33,698 nt of DNA from assembly GCA_958438515.1 (NCBI GenBank), contig CAUBRZ010000018.1, positions 1 to 33,698 of the forward strand, written 5' to 3'. This DNA is from an uncultured Clostridium sp. (GTDB lineage Bacteria; Bacillota; Clostridia; TANB77; CAG-508). Positions 13,967 through 22,373 of this stretch are shown piece after piece. A model generated the notes under the pieces. It did not search any database. It was not told where the DNA came from and was given only the letters and a program-made list of their open reading frames with translations. Numbering within the stretch: the first letter of the stretch is position 1; the number at the start of each line of letters is the position of its first letter. A program made the translations under genes and the position numbers.

Positions 13967-14812
13967 TTATTGATTAGTTTCTCCTCTTCCTTCTGGAAGT
14001 GCATCAGAATAATCTAATACTATTCTAATTCTTGTAACTGCTTTTATAGCTTTTACAAATTTACTACTTTTAAATCTTTGCCATAAACTTGGCTTAGCTT
14101 CGAATGTAGTTTCTTGTGTATATTGTTCTTCTTGTTTTTGAACTATTTGCTCAGCTGGCTCTTCTGATATTTGCTCAACTGTTTCTTCTATTGGTGTTGG
14201 TATTGATTTTAAAGCATCTGCTATTTCAATTCCTATATAACTTAAAGCTTTTGATCTATCTTCTATTCTTTCCATATCTATTTCAATATGTAAGTTAGAC
14301 TCTAAATTATTTACTCTAGCATTTAGTAATTTCATAGCATCCTGATAATCTTGTGATGTTTCATCTTTTGATTTTCCAATTATATTCAATGTTTCTATCA
14401 TATCTTCTGGAAGAACATTTTCTGCTTTTTTAACTTGATCTTTCCAATCTTTTTCTTTACTTGTTACTACTTCTATTAATTCTTTTAATTGTCCTGCTAA
14501 AGCTATATTTTGTTCTCTTTGTCTAATTAGTTCCTCTATCTTTTTTGTATTTTCCTCAAATTGATTAGTAGCAAATTCTACTAATCCATAAGCTGCTTTA
14601 TATACACTTGCAGGAAAATTTTTCTTTTTTGGATATTCAATTAAATACATTTTTATAGACTCTACTAAATCTTTAAAATATGTATCATCTTCTAATTGAA
14701 CTATTTGTTTTTTACTTTTTGGATTAATTAATTTTTGAACTTTATCTATATTTGATAATATTTTTTCTTCTGTGATAACCATTCTCACATTTACTATGCC
14801 AGATTTAGACAT
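13967..14812 (-). CDS. Conserved-looking hypothetical protein, coiled-coil centre
   Basis: A 281-residue protein without signal peptide. Residues 1-85 look like a small folded helical domain. Residues about 85-190 are helical with coiled-coil character (Q-F-E-E-N-T-K-K-I-E-E-L-I-R-Q-R-E-Q-N). Then comes a Glu/Gln/Pro-rich linker, with a basic segment (W-Q-R-F-K-S-S-K-F-V-K-A-I-K) and an odd C-terminus A-L-P-E-G-R-G-E-T-N-Q. It has its own GGAGG site and terminator, so is monocistronic. I do not recognise the family. The separate basic/amphipathic tail could contact membrane or nucleic acid. Confidence 0.7.
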   Translation of the reverse strand: MSKSGIVNVRMVITEEKILSNIDKVQKLINPKSKKQIVQLEDDTYFKDLVESIKMYLIEYPKKKNFPASVYKAAYGLVEFATNQFEENTKKIEELIRQREQNIALAGQLKELIEVVTSKEKDWKDQVKKAENVLPEDMIETLNIIGKSKDETSQDYQDAMKLLNARVNNLESNLHIEIDMERIEDRSKALSYIGIEIADALKSIPTPIEETVEQISEEPAEQIVQKQEEQYTQETTFEAKPSLWQRFKSSKFVKAIKAVTRIRIVLDYSDALPEGRGETNQ

Positions 14813-14967
14813 TGTAAATTACCTCCTTTATCTTACGCGTGTTTGCTTTTTAATGTTCTTCTATAATTATACATTAACTTACAAAAAACTACAAGATTAT
14901 ATTTATTTTTTTATATTAAATTTTTATTACAAAAATATTACAAAAATATTACAATAGACATTTTATT

Positions 14968-14993
14968 AGGAAGAAGCCTTTTAGCCTCTTCCT
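14968..14993 (-). terminator. Hairpin downstream of the acyl-CoA synthetase gene
   Basis: A 10-bp stem, 14968-14977 with 14984-14993, with a six-base loop begins 5 nt after the stop codon. The U-tract on the minus strand is poor (AATAAAATG), so it may act as a weak terminator or as an mRNA 3'-end stabiliser. Confidence 0.55.
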
Positions 14994-14998
14994 ATAAT

Positions 14999-16717
14999 CT
15001 ATTTATTTACAGTTTTCATTTCTTCAAATCTCTTAATTTTTTGTGTTGTAGTCTTTATTAACTCTTTGTTAGTTATTGTAATTTCTTTAATATACTTATA
15101 TGCTGGCATAGTTTTATTTACTTTTTTAACTTCTTGCCATAAAATGTCCTTTAGTTTTTCTTCATCTGTTGTTCCATATATTTTTCCTACTAATTCTTTA
15201 TCATATACCATTTTTGCACATATTTTATAATCCCCATCATTTTCCGGTTTGCCATATACAAAACTTTCTTTTATTCCTTTTATATCATTTACTAGTATTT
15301 CTAATTCTTCTGGGTAAATATTTTTACCATTTTTTAATACTATTACATATTTTTTTCTTCCAGATATAAAAATATATCCATCTTTATCTATTTTAGCTAA
15401 ATCTCCTGTATGTAGCCATCCTTCTTCATCTAAAGTTTCTTTTGTTGCTTCATCATTATTATAATACCCAATCATTATAGATGGTCCTTTAACTAGTAAT
15501 TCTCCGATACCTTCTTCATTTTGCTCATGTATTTTGACATCTAAACTAGGAAATGCTTTACCAATAGAACCTAATCTTTGGTATTTATCATCTTCTGCTG
15601 CAATTACTGGAGAACTTTCTGTTAAACCATATCCTTGTAACATTGTTATTCCTAATTCGTTAAACCCTTTTTCTGCTTCTGGTGCTAGTGCTGCTCCACC
15701 TGCCACAAATAGCCTTGCTTTTCCTCCTAAATTATCAAGTACCTCTTTAAATAATTTCCTTCTAATATCAATTCCAAATTTTAATAGAAAGTTACTAATC
15801 TTTATACCTTTTTGTATCTTTTCTAATTTTCCTTTTTTCTCAATTTCCTTCATTATTCTTTTATACATTGCTTCATACAATATAGGTACTGATATCATTG
15901 CAGTTATCTGATATTGTTTTGCATTTTCAGAAATATGCCTAATTCCTTCACAAAATGCAATTGAACAACCTTTTGATATTGGATATAAAAAACCTACTGT
16001 ACATTCAAAAGTATGGTGTAATGGCAAAAAAGATAACATTCTATCTTTTTTAGTCAATTCTATAACAGATGCAATATCCATTAAATTTGAACAAATATTT
16101 TTATGTGACAAAGCTACTGCTTTTGACATTGCTGTAGTCCCAGAAGTAAATAGCATTATTCCCATAGCCTCATTATCTATTTTGCAATCAACAAATTCTC
16201 TGTTTCCACTTTCTAATAGTTCTTTTCCCTTTTTCATTAACTCTTTTTGAGAATAAATATCATCTTGATTTTTTTCTAAATCCATTGATATAAAATATTT
16301 AATATTTGTATTATTTTGCTCTTTAAGCTTATTCATTACTGTATCATATTTATTAGAATAAAAAATTCCTTCTACCTCTGAGCGAATAATCAAACTCTCA
16401 ATTTCATTATCAGGAAGCGCTTTATCTAATGGCACAATAACTCCGACACCTGTTGCAACTGCTAAATAATCTACTCCCCATTCATATCTATTATCAGAAA
16501 TAACTGCTACTCTTTTGCCTTTTAGACCTAAATTTATTAGAGCTGTTCCTAAATAATTAATATCATCTCTAAACTCTTTATGAGTAATTTGTTTGAATTT
16601 TCCCTCTTCTTCTGTTTTAAATACATATGCTATTTCATCTCCATATGCTTTTCCTGATTTTTCTAGCATATCTTTTAAATCTGTAAACTCCATGAATTTA
16701 TGTATAGGTTTTCTCAT
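14999..16717 (-). CDS. Long-chain acyl-CoA synthetase (AMP-forming)
   Basis: A 572-residue adenylate-forming enzyme that activates fatty acids to acyl-AMP and then acyl-CoA. The phosphate-binding loop is T-S-G-T-T-A-M-S-K at residues 191-199. G-Y-G-L-T-E-S-S-P is the adenine-binding motif, W-L-H-T-G-D-L-A is the hinge-proximal motif, and G-R-K-K-Y-V-I-V-L-K-N-G-K-N leads into the small C-terminal domain with a late catalytic Lys. Length and motifs fit the FadD/ACSL group better than short-chain synthetases. It is co-transcribed with the TetR-type gene 18 nt upstream, a common pairing for fatty-acid or membrane-lipid control. Confidence 0.9.
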   Translation of the reverse strand: MRKPIHKFMEFTDLKDMLEKSGKAYGDEIAYVFKTEEEGKFKQITHKEFRDDINYLGTALINLGLKGKRVAVISDNRYEWGVDYLAVATGVGVIVPLDKALPDNEIESLIIRSEVEGIFYSNKYDTVMNKLKEQNNTNIKYFISMDLEKNQDDIYSQKELMKKGKELLESGNREFVDCKIDNEAMGIMLFTSGTTAMSKAVALSHKNICSNLMDIASVIELTKKDRMLSFLPLHHTFECTVGFLYPISKGCSIAFCEGIRHISENAKQYQITAMISVPILYEAMYKRIMKEIEKKGKLEKIQKGIKISNFLLKFGIDIRRKLFKEVLDNLGGKARLFVAGGAALAPEAEKGFNELGITMLQGYGLTESSPVIAAEDDKYQRLGSIGKAFPSLDVKIHEQNEEGIGELLVKGPSIMIGYYNNDEATKETLDEEGWLHTGDLAKIDKDGYIFISGRKKYVIVLKNGKNIYPEELEILVNDIKGIKESFVYGKPENDGDYKICAKMVYDKELVGKIYGTTDEEKLKDILWQEVKKVNKTMPAYKYIKEITITNKELIKTTTQKIKRFEEMKTVNK

Positions 16718-16735
16718 AACTTATCTATTCTCCTT

Positions 16736-17305
16736 TTATTTGTTTCTTAGACCTTCTATTACTGTACTTTCAAATTCTTTATATAATTTCATAATATTAA
16801 TTTCTTCTTGTGATCTTATCTTATATACTAAACTAGAACAAATTAATCCATAAATTTCAGACGCAATTATTTTTGGATTTCCTTGTTTTATTTCTCCTTT
16901 TTCCATTCCCTGTTTTACAATTTCTTCTATTTTATTTACATATGATAATATGTTTTTTTTACACATTTGATTTCTTGTTTCATTTCCCCAAAATTGACTC
17001 AATAATATTGTAATTAAATCTTCATACTTTACTACTATTTTTATTTGAATTAATACAATTGCTTTTATTTTATCAATATAATTAGGAAATTTAGCCATTT
17101 TTATATCAACACTATTTTGTAAAAGCTTTATTCCTTCTTCTACTAAGAAATTGAAAATTTCTTCTTTACTTGAAAAATGGTAATACAAGGTTCCCTTTGC
17201 AACTCCTACCTTTGCTGTTATTTCTTCAATACTTGTTGCATCATATCCTTTCTCAGCAAATAATTTCATCGAAGTTTCAAATATTTTTCTTTTAGTTTTA
17301 TTCAT
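16736..17305 (-). CDS. TetR family regulator of the acyl-CoA synthetase gene
   Basis: A 189-residue protein with a classical N-terminal TetR domain: K-L-F-A-E-K-G-Y-D-A-T-S-I-E-E-I-T-A-K-V-G-V-A-K-G-T-L-Y-Y-H-F, shown here across its helix-turn-helix (residues 15-45). The C-terminal ligand domain is helical and Ile-rich, similar in style to FadR-type TetR proteins that sense acyl-CoA. It forms an operon with the synthetase and probably represses its own promoter (17342-17370). Ligand not determinable. Confidence 0.9.
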   Translation of the reverse strand: MNKTKRKIFETSMKLFAEKGYDATSIEEITAKVGVAKGTLYYHFSSKEEIFNFLVEEGIKLLQNSVDIKMAKFPNYIDKIKAIVLIQIKIVVKYEDLITILLSQFWGNETRNQMCKKNILSYVNKIEEIVKQGMEKGEIKQGNPKIIASEIYGLICSSLVYKIRSQEEINIMKLYKEFESTVIEGLRNK

Positions 17306-17341
17306 CCTTTACGCCCCTTCAATTAGGATTATTTTGTTCTT

Positions 17342-17370
17342 ATTATATATATTTTTATTCACAATTGCAA
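17342..17370 (-). promoter_or_regulatory. Sigma-A promoter of the TetR/acyl-CoA synthetase operon
   Basis: Minus strand TTGCAA (17370-17365), a 17-bp spacer and a perfect TATAAT (17347-17342). Confidence 0.75.
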
Positions 17371-17383
17371 TAGGTTTATGTTT

Positions 17384-17415
17384 TTTTGACCTAATCGTCT
17401 AATTTTTCGTCAAAA
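17384..17415. promoter_or_regulatory. Candidate TetR-type operator
   Basis: TTTTGAC at 17384-17390 and GTCAAAA at 17409-17415 form a 7-bp inverted repeat with an 18-bp centre that includes CGTC twice. It sits between the divergent TetR and LonB-like genes, upstream of the TetR promoter. Centre spacing is wider than common TetR sites, so this is tentative. Confidence 0.35.
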
Positions 17416-17515
17416 TTTTATTATATTTTTATAAATATTTCTTTACTTTTTATTTCAACTAATATAAAATAACTTTAAAATGGATATAATAAAGAAAAAA
17501 TAATGGAGGAAACAA

Positions 17516-19906
17516 ATGAAAAATAAAAATGAATTAAGTTACAAAGATTTAAAAATGACTTGTAATCCTAATATATTCCATTTTGATACTACTGCTGATT
17601 TAGAATCAATTCAAGAAGGAATAGGTCAAGATCGTGGTATCAAAGCTTTAGAGTTTGGATTACAAGTAGATGTAAAAGGATATAACTTATATCTTGAAGG
17701 TCCAAGTGGTGTAGGAAAAACGATGTATACAAAAAACTACTTACAAAAAATCGCTTTAAAAAAGAAAGTACCTTCTGATTGGTGTTATATCTATAATTTT
17801 GATAACCCTAACCAACCAATTGCTGTAGAGTTGCCTGCAGGTCAGGGAAAAGAATTTAAAGATTATATGGATGGATTTATTAAGGAGATTAAAAAAGATA
17901 TCCAAAAAACTTTTAATAATGATGATTTTGAAAAAGAAAAAGCATTAATAAAACAAGCATTTGAAACTAAACGTTCAGCATTGTTAGATAAATTAAATGA
18001 AAGTGCTGCAAAATATAATTTTCAAGTAAAAGCTGCTCAAAACGGAATTTATATGATGCCAGTAGTCGACGGAAAAGCAATTGAAGAAGAAGAATTTGAT
18101 AAATTAGATGATGAAATAAAACAACAATATGAAGAAAAATCTGTTATTGTTCAAGAACAAATAATGGAAGTAATTAGTCAAATCAAAGACATAGAGCGTG
18201 AATCTGATAAAAAAATTTCCGAATGGCAATCAAATGTTGCACTTCTTACCGTAAATGTTCACATTAATTATTTAAAATCAAAATACAAAAGAAATAAAAA
18301 AATAAATAAATTTTTAAATGACGTTAAGCAAGATGTCTTAAAAAATATTCCTATTTTCTTAGAAGAAAAAAATGAAAATGATAAACAACAAGTTCAACCT
18401 GGTCCTAATATCAAAAAACCTGATCCTTGTTTGAATTATAGAGTTAATTTATTTGTTGATAATTCTAGTAAGGAAGGCGCACCTGTTATTATGGATTCAA
18501 ATTATTCATATCAAAACATTTTTGGTACACTAGAATATGAAAACTATTATGGCTCTTTAAAAACTGATCACACTATGTTAAAACCTGGACTTATGCAACA
18601 AGCAAATGGAGGGTACATTATTTTCCAAGCAAAAGATTTATTATCAAATAGTATATGTTATGAAACCTTGAAAAAAGTTTTAAGAATAAAAGAATTAGGA
18701 ATTGAAAATGCATCTGATCAACGTTCTTCTATGGTTATGGTTTCTTTAAAGCCTGAACCTATACCTCTTAATTTAAAAGTTATTTTAATAGGTAATAGTA
18801 ATATTTATCAAACACTTTTAGCAATGGATTCAGATTTTAGGAAATTATTTAAAATTAAAGTTGAATTTGAGGAATCAGCTCTAATAAATGACACTAATCT
18901 TAACAAATTAGCTCAAATTATACATGGTTTTTGTGATGCTGAAGGTTTAGCTCACTTAGATAAAGAAGCTATGGCAAGATTAGTTGAATATGGTTCTAGA
19001 TTAGCTGGAAGTCACAGTAAAGTTTCAACAAGATTTGATGACTTAATCCAAATTGTAGGAGAAGCTGCTACTTGGGCTAAAATCTCTAAATCAAAAGTAG
19101 TTACTGCCAAATTTATTGATAAAGCATTAGAACAAAGAATTGAAAGAGTTAAAAAATATGATGAAAAGTATTTAGAAATGATAAAAGAAAATACACTTTT
19201 AATAAATACTTCTGGATTTGAAGTTGGACAATTAAATGGTTTAACCGTTATGACTATTGGAGATTACACTTTTGGAAAACCTGCAAAAATCACGGTAAAC
19301 ACATATAGTGGTAAAAATGGTATTATAAATATTGAAAGAGAAGTCGAAATCTCTGGTTCTTCTCATTCTAAGGGAATTTTAATTTTAACAGGCTATTTAG
19401 GAGAAATGTTTGCACAAGATATGCCTTTATGTTTAACAGCAAGTATTTGTTTTGAACAATTATATAATGGGGTAGATGGTGATAGTGCATCAAGTACAGA
19501 ATTGTATGGATTACTTTCTAGTTTGTCTGGAATACCTATTAATCAATCAATTGCTGTTACCGGTTCTGTTAATCAAAAAGGTCAAATTCAGCCAATCGGT
19601 GGTGTTAACGAAAAAATCGAAGGATTTTTCCAAGTATGCAAGGTTCGTGGCTTAGATGGTTCTCATGGTGTTATGATACCTATTCAAAATGTTGATAATT
19701 TACAATTGTCTGATGATGTAATTCAAGCTGTCAAGGATAAAAAATTCCATATCTACTCTATTTCTACTATAGAAGAAGGTATAGAAATTCTAACTGGTGT
19801 ACCTGCTGGTAAAAAAGATAAAGATGGTCATTTCCCTGCTGGTACCGTAAATTATCTTGTTTATGAAAAATTAAAAAAATATTCTAAAATTTACACTGAA
19901 AAATAA
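17516..19906 (+). CDS. ATP-dependent protease, LonB-like (AAA plus Lon S16 domain)
   Basis: A 796-residue protein. The AAA domain has Walker A G-P-S-G-V-G-K-T at 62-69, interrupted by a long coiled-coil insert (residues about 120-290) as in the COG1067 LonB/LonC-like group. The C-terminal S16 domain carries the Ser-Lys dyad: S657 in D-G-D-S-A-S and K700 in G-G-V-N-E-K-I-E-G-F. It lacks the N-terminal substrate domain of LonA. It degrades proteins in the cytosol; substrate unknown. TGGAGG lies 8 nt before ATG 17516. Monocistronic, with a strong terminator. Confidence 0.9.
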   Translation: MKNKNELSYKDLKMTCNPNIFHFDTTADLESIQEGIGQDRGIKALEFGLQVDVKGYNLYLEGPSGVGKTMYTKNYLQKIALKKKVPSDWCYIYNFDNPNQPIAVELPAGQGKEFKDYMDGFIKEIKKDIQKTFNNDDFEKEKALIKQAFETKRSALLDKLNESAAKYNFQVKAAQNGIYMMPVVDGKAIEEEEFDKLDDEIKQQYEEKSVIVQEQIMEVISQIKDIERESDKKISEWQSNVALLTVNVHINYLKSKYKRNKKINKFLNDVKQDVLKNIPIFLEEKNENDKQQVQPGPNIKKPDPCLNYRVNLFVDNSSKEGAPVIMDSNYSYQNIFGTLEYENYYGSLKTDHTMLKPGLMQQANGGYIIFQAKDLLSNSICYETLKKVLRIKELGIENASDQRSSMVMVSLKPEPIPLNLKVILIGNSNIYQTLLAMDSDFRKLFKIKVEFEESALINDTNLNKLAQIIHGFCDAEGLAHLDKEAMARLVEYGSRLAGSHSKVSTRFDDLIQIVGEAATWAKISKSKVVTAKFIDKALEQRIERVKKYDEKYLEMIKENTLLINTSGFEVGQLNGLTVMTIGDYTFGKPAKITVNTYSGKNGIINIEREVEISGSSHSKGILILTGYLGEMFAQDMPLCLTASICFEQLYNGVDGDSASSTELYGLLSSLSGIPINQSIAVTGSVNQKGQIQPIGGVNEKIEGFFQVCKVRGLDGSHGVMIPIQNVDNLQLSDDVIQAVKDKKFHIYSISTIEEGIEILTGVPAGKKDKDGHFPAGTVNYLVYEKLKKYSKIYTEK

Positions 19907-19925
19907 ATTTAAAATAACTTCTAAC

Positions 19926-19970
19926 AAAAAGTAACTATAATATTTTATACTAATATTATAGTTACTTTTT
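19926..19970. terminator. Bidirectional terminator
   Basis: A perfect 19-bp stem, 19926-19944 with 19952-19970, with seven-base loop and A5/T5 ends. It serves the LonB-like gene and the converging DUF4363/DUF421 operon. Confidence 0.9.
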
Positions 19971-19998
19971 ATCTTTTTATTTTCTTTATTATATATAG

Positions 19999-20400
19999 TT
20001 AAAATATATTTTCCAAATTAAATCTATATTTTTCTTCAATATGTTTTAAAACAAAAATGCCTTTATCCACTTCACTAATTGCTTCTGCATATTCATTAGT
20101 TTCAATAAAACTATTTACTCCTGTTAGATCAGTTTCTACTTTCTCAAGTTCATCATGTTCAATATAGTATGCTAATTTATAATGTCTTGAATCCCAATTT
20201 TGTTTAATCTTTTTCATATTTTCTTTTGCTTTTTCATCGTTATTATTTTCTTGTTCATTTAGCTGTTGTAATTCTTCTTTCAATTCTTCTAATTGATTTG
20301 TTAATTCTCCTATTGATTCTTGTGTATAATTTTGAGTAATAACATTACCAAATAATATGGAACCAACAATAGCTATACAAATTATTCCTTCTTTCCACAT
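19999..20400 (-). CDS. DUF4363-like small exported or membrane-anchored protein
   Basis: A 133-residue protein with an N-terminal hydrophobic segment (I-I-C-I-A-I-V-G-S-I-L-F-G-N-V-I) acting as signal anchor, then a coiled coil rich in Glu/Gln/Leu and a helical domain with W-D-S-R-H-Y-K-L-A-Y-Y-I-E-H-D-E-L, the pattern of the DUF4363 family. It follows the DUF421 gene with a 3-nt gap. This pairing recurs in spore-forming Clostridia. The role is unknown. Confidence 0.75.
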   Translation of the reverse strand: MWKEGIICIAIVGSILFGNVITQNYTQESIGELTNQLEELKEELQQLNEQENNNDEKAKENMKKIKQNWDSRHYKLAYYIEHDELEKVETDLTGVNSFIETNEYAEAISEVDKGIFVLKHIEEKYRFNLENIF

Positions 20401-20403
20401 TTC

Positions 20404-21081
20404 TTATGCCCCCTTTTCCTTTTTTTGGCAAAAGAATTGACCCTTTCCATCTATAGTCACTATTAAAGCTTCTTCAGGTTTTATATGGAATTTCTCCACT
20501 TGTTTTTTTAACCATCTATAATCTTTTCCAATTTCTTTTAAATTTTTTGTCATAACTTTCCCATCTACAACTAAATCATATGGAATTCCTTCATATTCTG
20601 GAGTAATATTAAAATCTTCTGGTATTGTGTTTCTTTTTTCAGGTTTTTGTATCACAGTTACTTGTCCACTTGTTTCTAAAATTGCATATTCTACATCTCC
20701 TAAGTTTATTACATTATTTCCTCTTAATCTTTCTTCTAATTCATTAATAGTAAATCTTTCTTTTTTTAATTCTTTTTCATTTATTTTCCCCCTATATATT
20801 AAAATGCTTGGTTTTCCACATATTATTTCTCTTGCTTTTAAACTTTTTAAATTGATTACAGAAATTACTAAATGCATAACTAATAATCCTAATATTGGCA
20901 CAATTCCATTAAAAATTGGAATTCCTATTTCTGTCATTGGAATTGATGCTAAGTCTGCTATCATAATTGAAATTGCTAACTCAAAAGGTTGTAATTGTCC
21001 AATTTCTCTTTTTCCCATTAGCCTCATTACAATTAATACTACTAAATACAAAACAATTGCTCTAAAAAATGTAATTAACAC
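20404..21081 (-). CDS. DUF421 (YetF-like) membrane protein
   Basis: A 225-residue protein starting at GTG 21081, with AGGTG about 8 nt upstream. Residues 1-70 hold three hydrophobic helices with the family motif M-R-L-M-G-K-R-E-I-G-Q-L-Q-P-F-E. The C-terminal cytoplasmic part has the two repeated YetF domains (L-E-E-R-L-R-G-N-N-V, then V-E-Y-A-I-L-E-T and E-A-L-I-V-T-I-D-G-K). B. subtilis relatives are spore-associated or of unknown role. It is first in an operon with the DUF4363-like gene. Confidence 0.85.
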   Translation of the reverse strand: MLITFFRAIVLYLVVLIVMRLMGKREIGQLQPFELAISIMIADLASIPMTEIGIPIFNGIVPILGLLVMHLVISVINLKSLKAREIICGKPSILIYRGKINEKELKKERFTINELEERLRGNNVINLGDVEYAILETSGQVTVIQKPEKRNTIPEDFNITPEYEGIPYDLVVDGKVMTKNLKEIGKDYRWLKKQVEKFHIKPEEALIVTIDGKGQFFCQKKEKGA

Positions 21082-21252
21082 TAAACTAACACCTACTTTT
21101 TTGTTTTATTTTTTGTTTTATTTTTTATTTTTAACAAATTTTAACTATTTTATACCATTTTTTTAGTATAAATATTTTTTTTCTGTGAATAATAAATTTA
21201 GAACCTTAAAAAAAATTACATTAAAAACAAAAAAACTAAGGAGGTTAAACTT

Positions 21253-21627
21253 ATGTCAGACATTCAAGGAGAACAAGCAAAAGGTGGAACTTCTACTGCA
21301 TGGCAAATTATCGGAAGATTAATTGCATCTGCAGTAGTATTAGCTATTACTGCATTTTTCACACCTGGATTTACGATTAATAGTATATGGACTTTAGCAA
21401 TAGCTGCTATTGTTTTAACTGTTATTGATTACCTAGTTATTAAATTTACTGGCTTACATGCTAGTCCATTTGGTAAAGGGTTTGTTGGATTTGCTTTAGC
21501 TGCAATTATCCTATATGTAACTCAATTCTTTGTCTCAGGTTATTCAATTTCATGGATAGCTGCAATTATAGGTGCTTTAATCTATGGTGTTGTTGATTAC
21601 TTTATACCTGGAAATCAATCAATGTAG
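21253..21627 (+). CDS. Four-helix membrane protein, phage-holin/DUF2512-like
   Basis: A 124-residue protein with four hydrophobic segments (residues about 22-40, 45-66, 77-96, 100-118), short polar loops and a Gly/Lys-rich start. The repeated hydrophobic pair layout with V-I-D-Y-L and V-V-D-Y-F-I-P after helices 2 and 4 suggests an internal duplication. It resembles YndM/DUF2512 membrane proteins of spore formers. A perfect GGAGG precedes ATG 21253. Monocistronic, with its own terminator. Function unknown. Confidence 0.7.
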   Translation: MSDIQGEQAKGGTSTAWQIIGRLIASAVVLAITAFFTPGFTINSIWTLAIAAIVLTVIDYLVIKFTGLHASPFGKGFVGFALAAIILYVTQFFVSGYSISWIAAIIGALIYGVVDYFIPGNQSM

Positions 21628-21635
21628 TAACATGA

Positions 21636-21672
21636 AAAATCAGCCTTAAAGGCTGATTTTATTTTTATTTTT
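21636..21672 (+). terminator. Terminator of the 21253 gene
   Basis: A 10-bp stem AAAATCAGCC/GGCTGATTTT (21636-21645, 21651-21660) with loop TTAAA and a T-rich tail. Confidence 0.9.
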
Positions 21673-21686
21673 AAGTATATATTTAT

Positions 21687-22352
21687 TTATATTTTTTTAA
21701 CAATTTCATTTTGATTTTTATAAATGCTATTGCTTTGTACAACTCCTCTTACAGAAGATAATGGATATATATTTGTATTTTTACCAATTACAGTTCCTGG
21801 ATTTAAAACACTTCCACATCCTACTTCTACTTCATCACCAATCATTGCGCCAAATTTCTTTATTCCAGTTTCAATTTGTTCTTTTCCATTTTTTACAATA
21901 ACCAGTTTTTTATCTGATTTAACATTAGATGTAATAGAACCTGCTCCCATATGTGATTTATATCCCAATATAGAATCTCCTACATAATTATAATGTGGTA
22001 CTTGCACTTTATTAAATAGGATAACATTTTTTAATTCTGTAGAATTTCCAACAACTGCTCCTTCTCCTACTATAGCTTTTCCTCTAATAAAAGCACAATG
22101 TCTTATTTCTGCATTTTCTCCTATTATTACAGGTCCATTTATATATGCTGTAGGTGCAACTTTTGCAGTTTTAGCAATCCATACATCTTCTCCTATTTTG
22201 TTATATTTATTCATATCCAAGGTATTTCCTAATTTTATGATAAACTCTTCAATTTTAGGTAAAACCTCCCAAGGATATATGGCATCTTTTAATAATTGTT
22301 TTGCTATTGTCTCTTCTAAATTATATAAATTACTAATCTTACATTCTTCCAT
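21687..22352 (-). CDS. Left-handed beta-helix acyltransferase-like protein, GlmU C-domain type
   Basis: A 221-residue protein with repeated hexapeptides (I-I-G-E-N-A, I-V-G-E-G-A, V-V-G-N-S-T) and the GlmU-type block H-Y-N-Y-V-G-D-S-I-L-G ... G-A-G-S-I-T-S-N ... K-K-F-G-A-M-I-G-D ... N-P-G-T-V-I-G ... I-Y-P-L-S-S-V-R-G. It has no nucleotidyl domain of its own. It lies 21 nt after the UDP-sugar pyrophosphorylase gene, so the two probably form a split sugar-nucleotide enzyme pair. Acetyl transfer versus a purely structural/regulatory beta-helix cannot be settled. Confidence 0.8.
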   Translation of the reverse strand: MEECKISNLYNLEETIAKQLLKDAIYPWEVLPKIEEFIIKLGNTLDMNKYNKIGEDVWIAKTAKVAPTAYINGPVIIGENAEIRHCAFIRGKAIVGEGAVVGNSTELKNVILFNKVQVPHYNYVGDSILGYKSHMGAGSITSNVKSDKKLVIVKNGKEQIETGIKKFGAMIGDEVEVGCGSVLNPGTVIGKNTNIYPLSSVRGVVQSNSIYKNQNEIVKKI

Positions 22353-22373
22353 TTTTATACCTCTTTTGCAATA

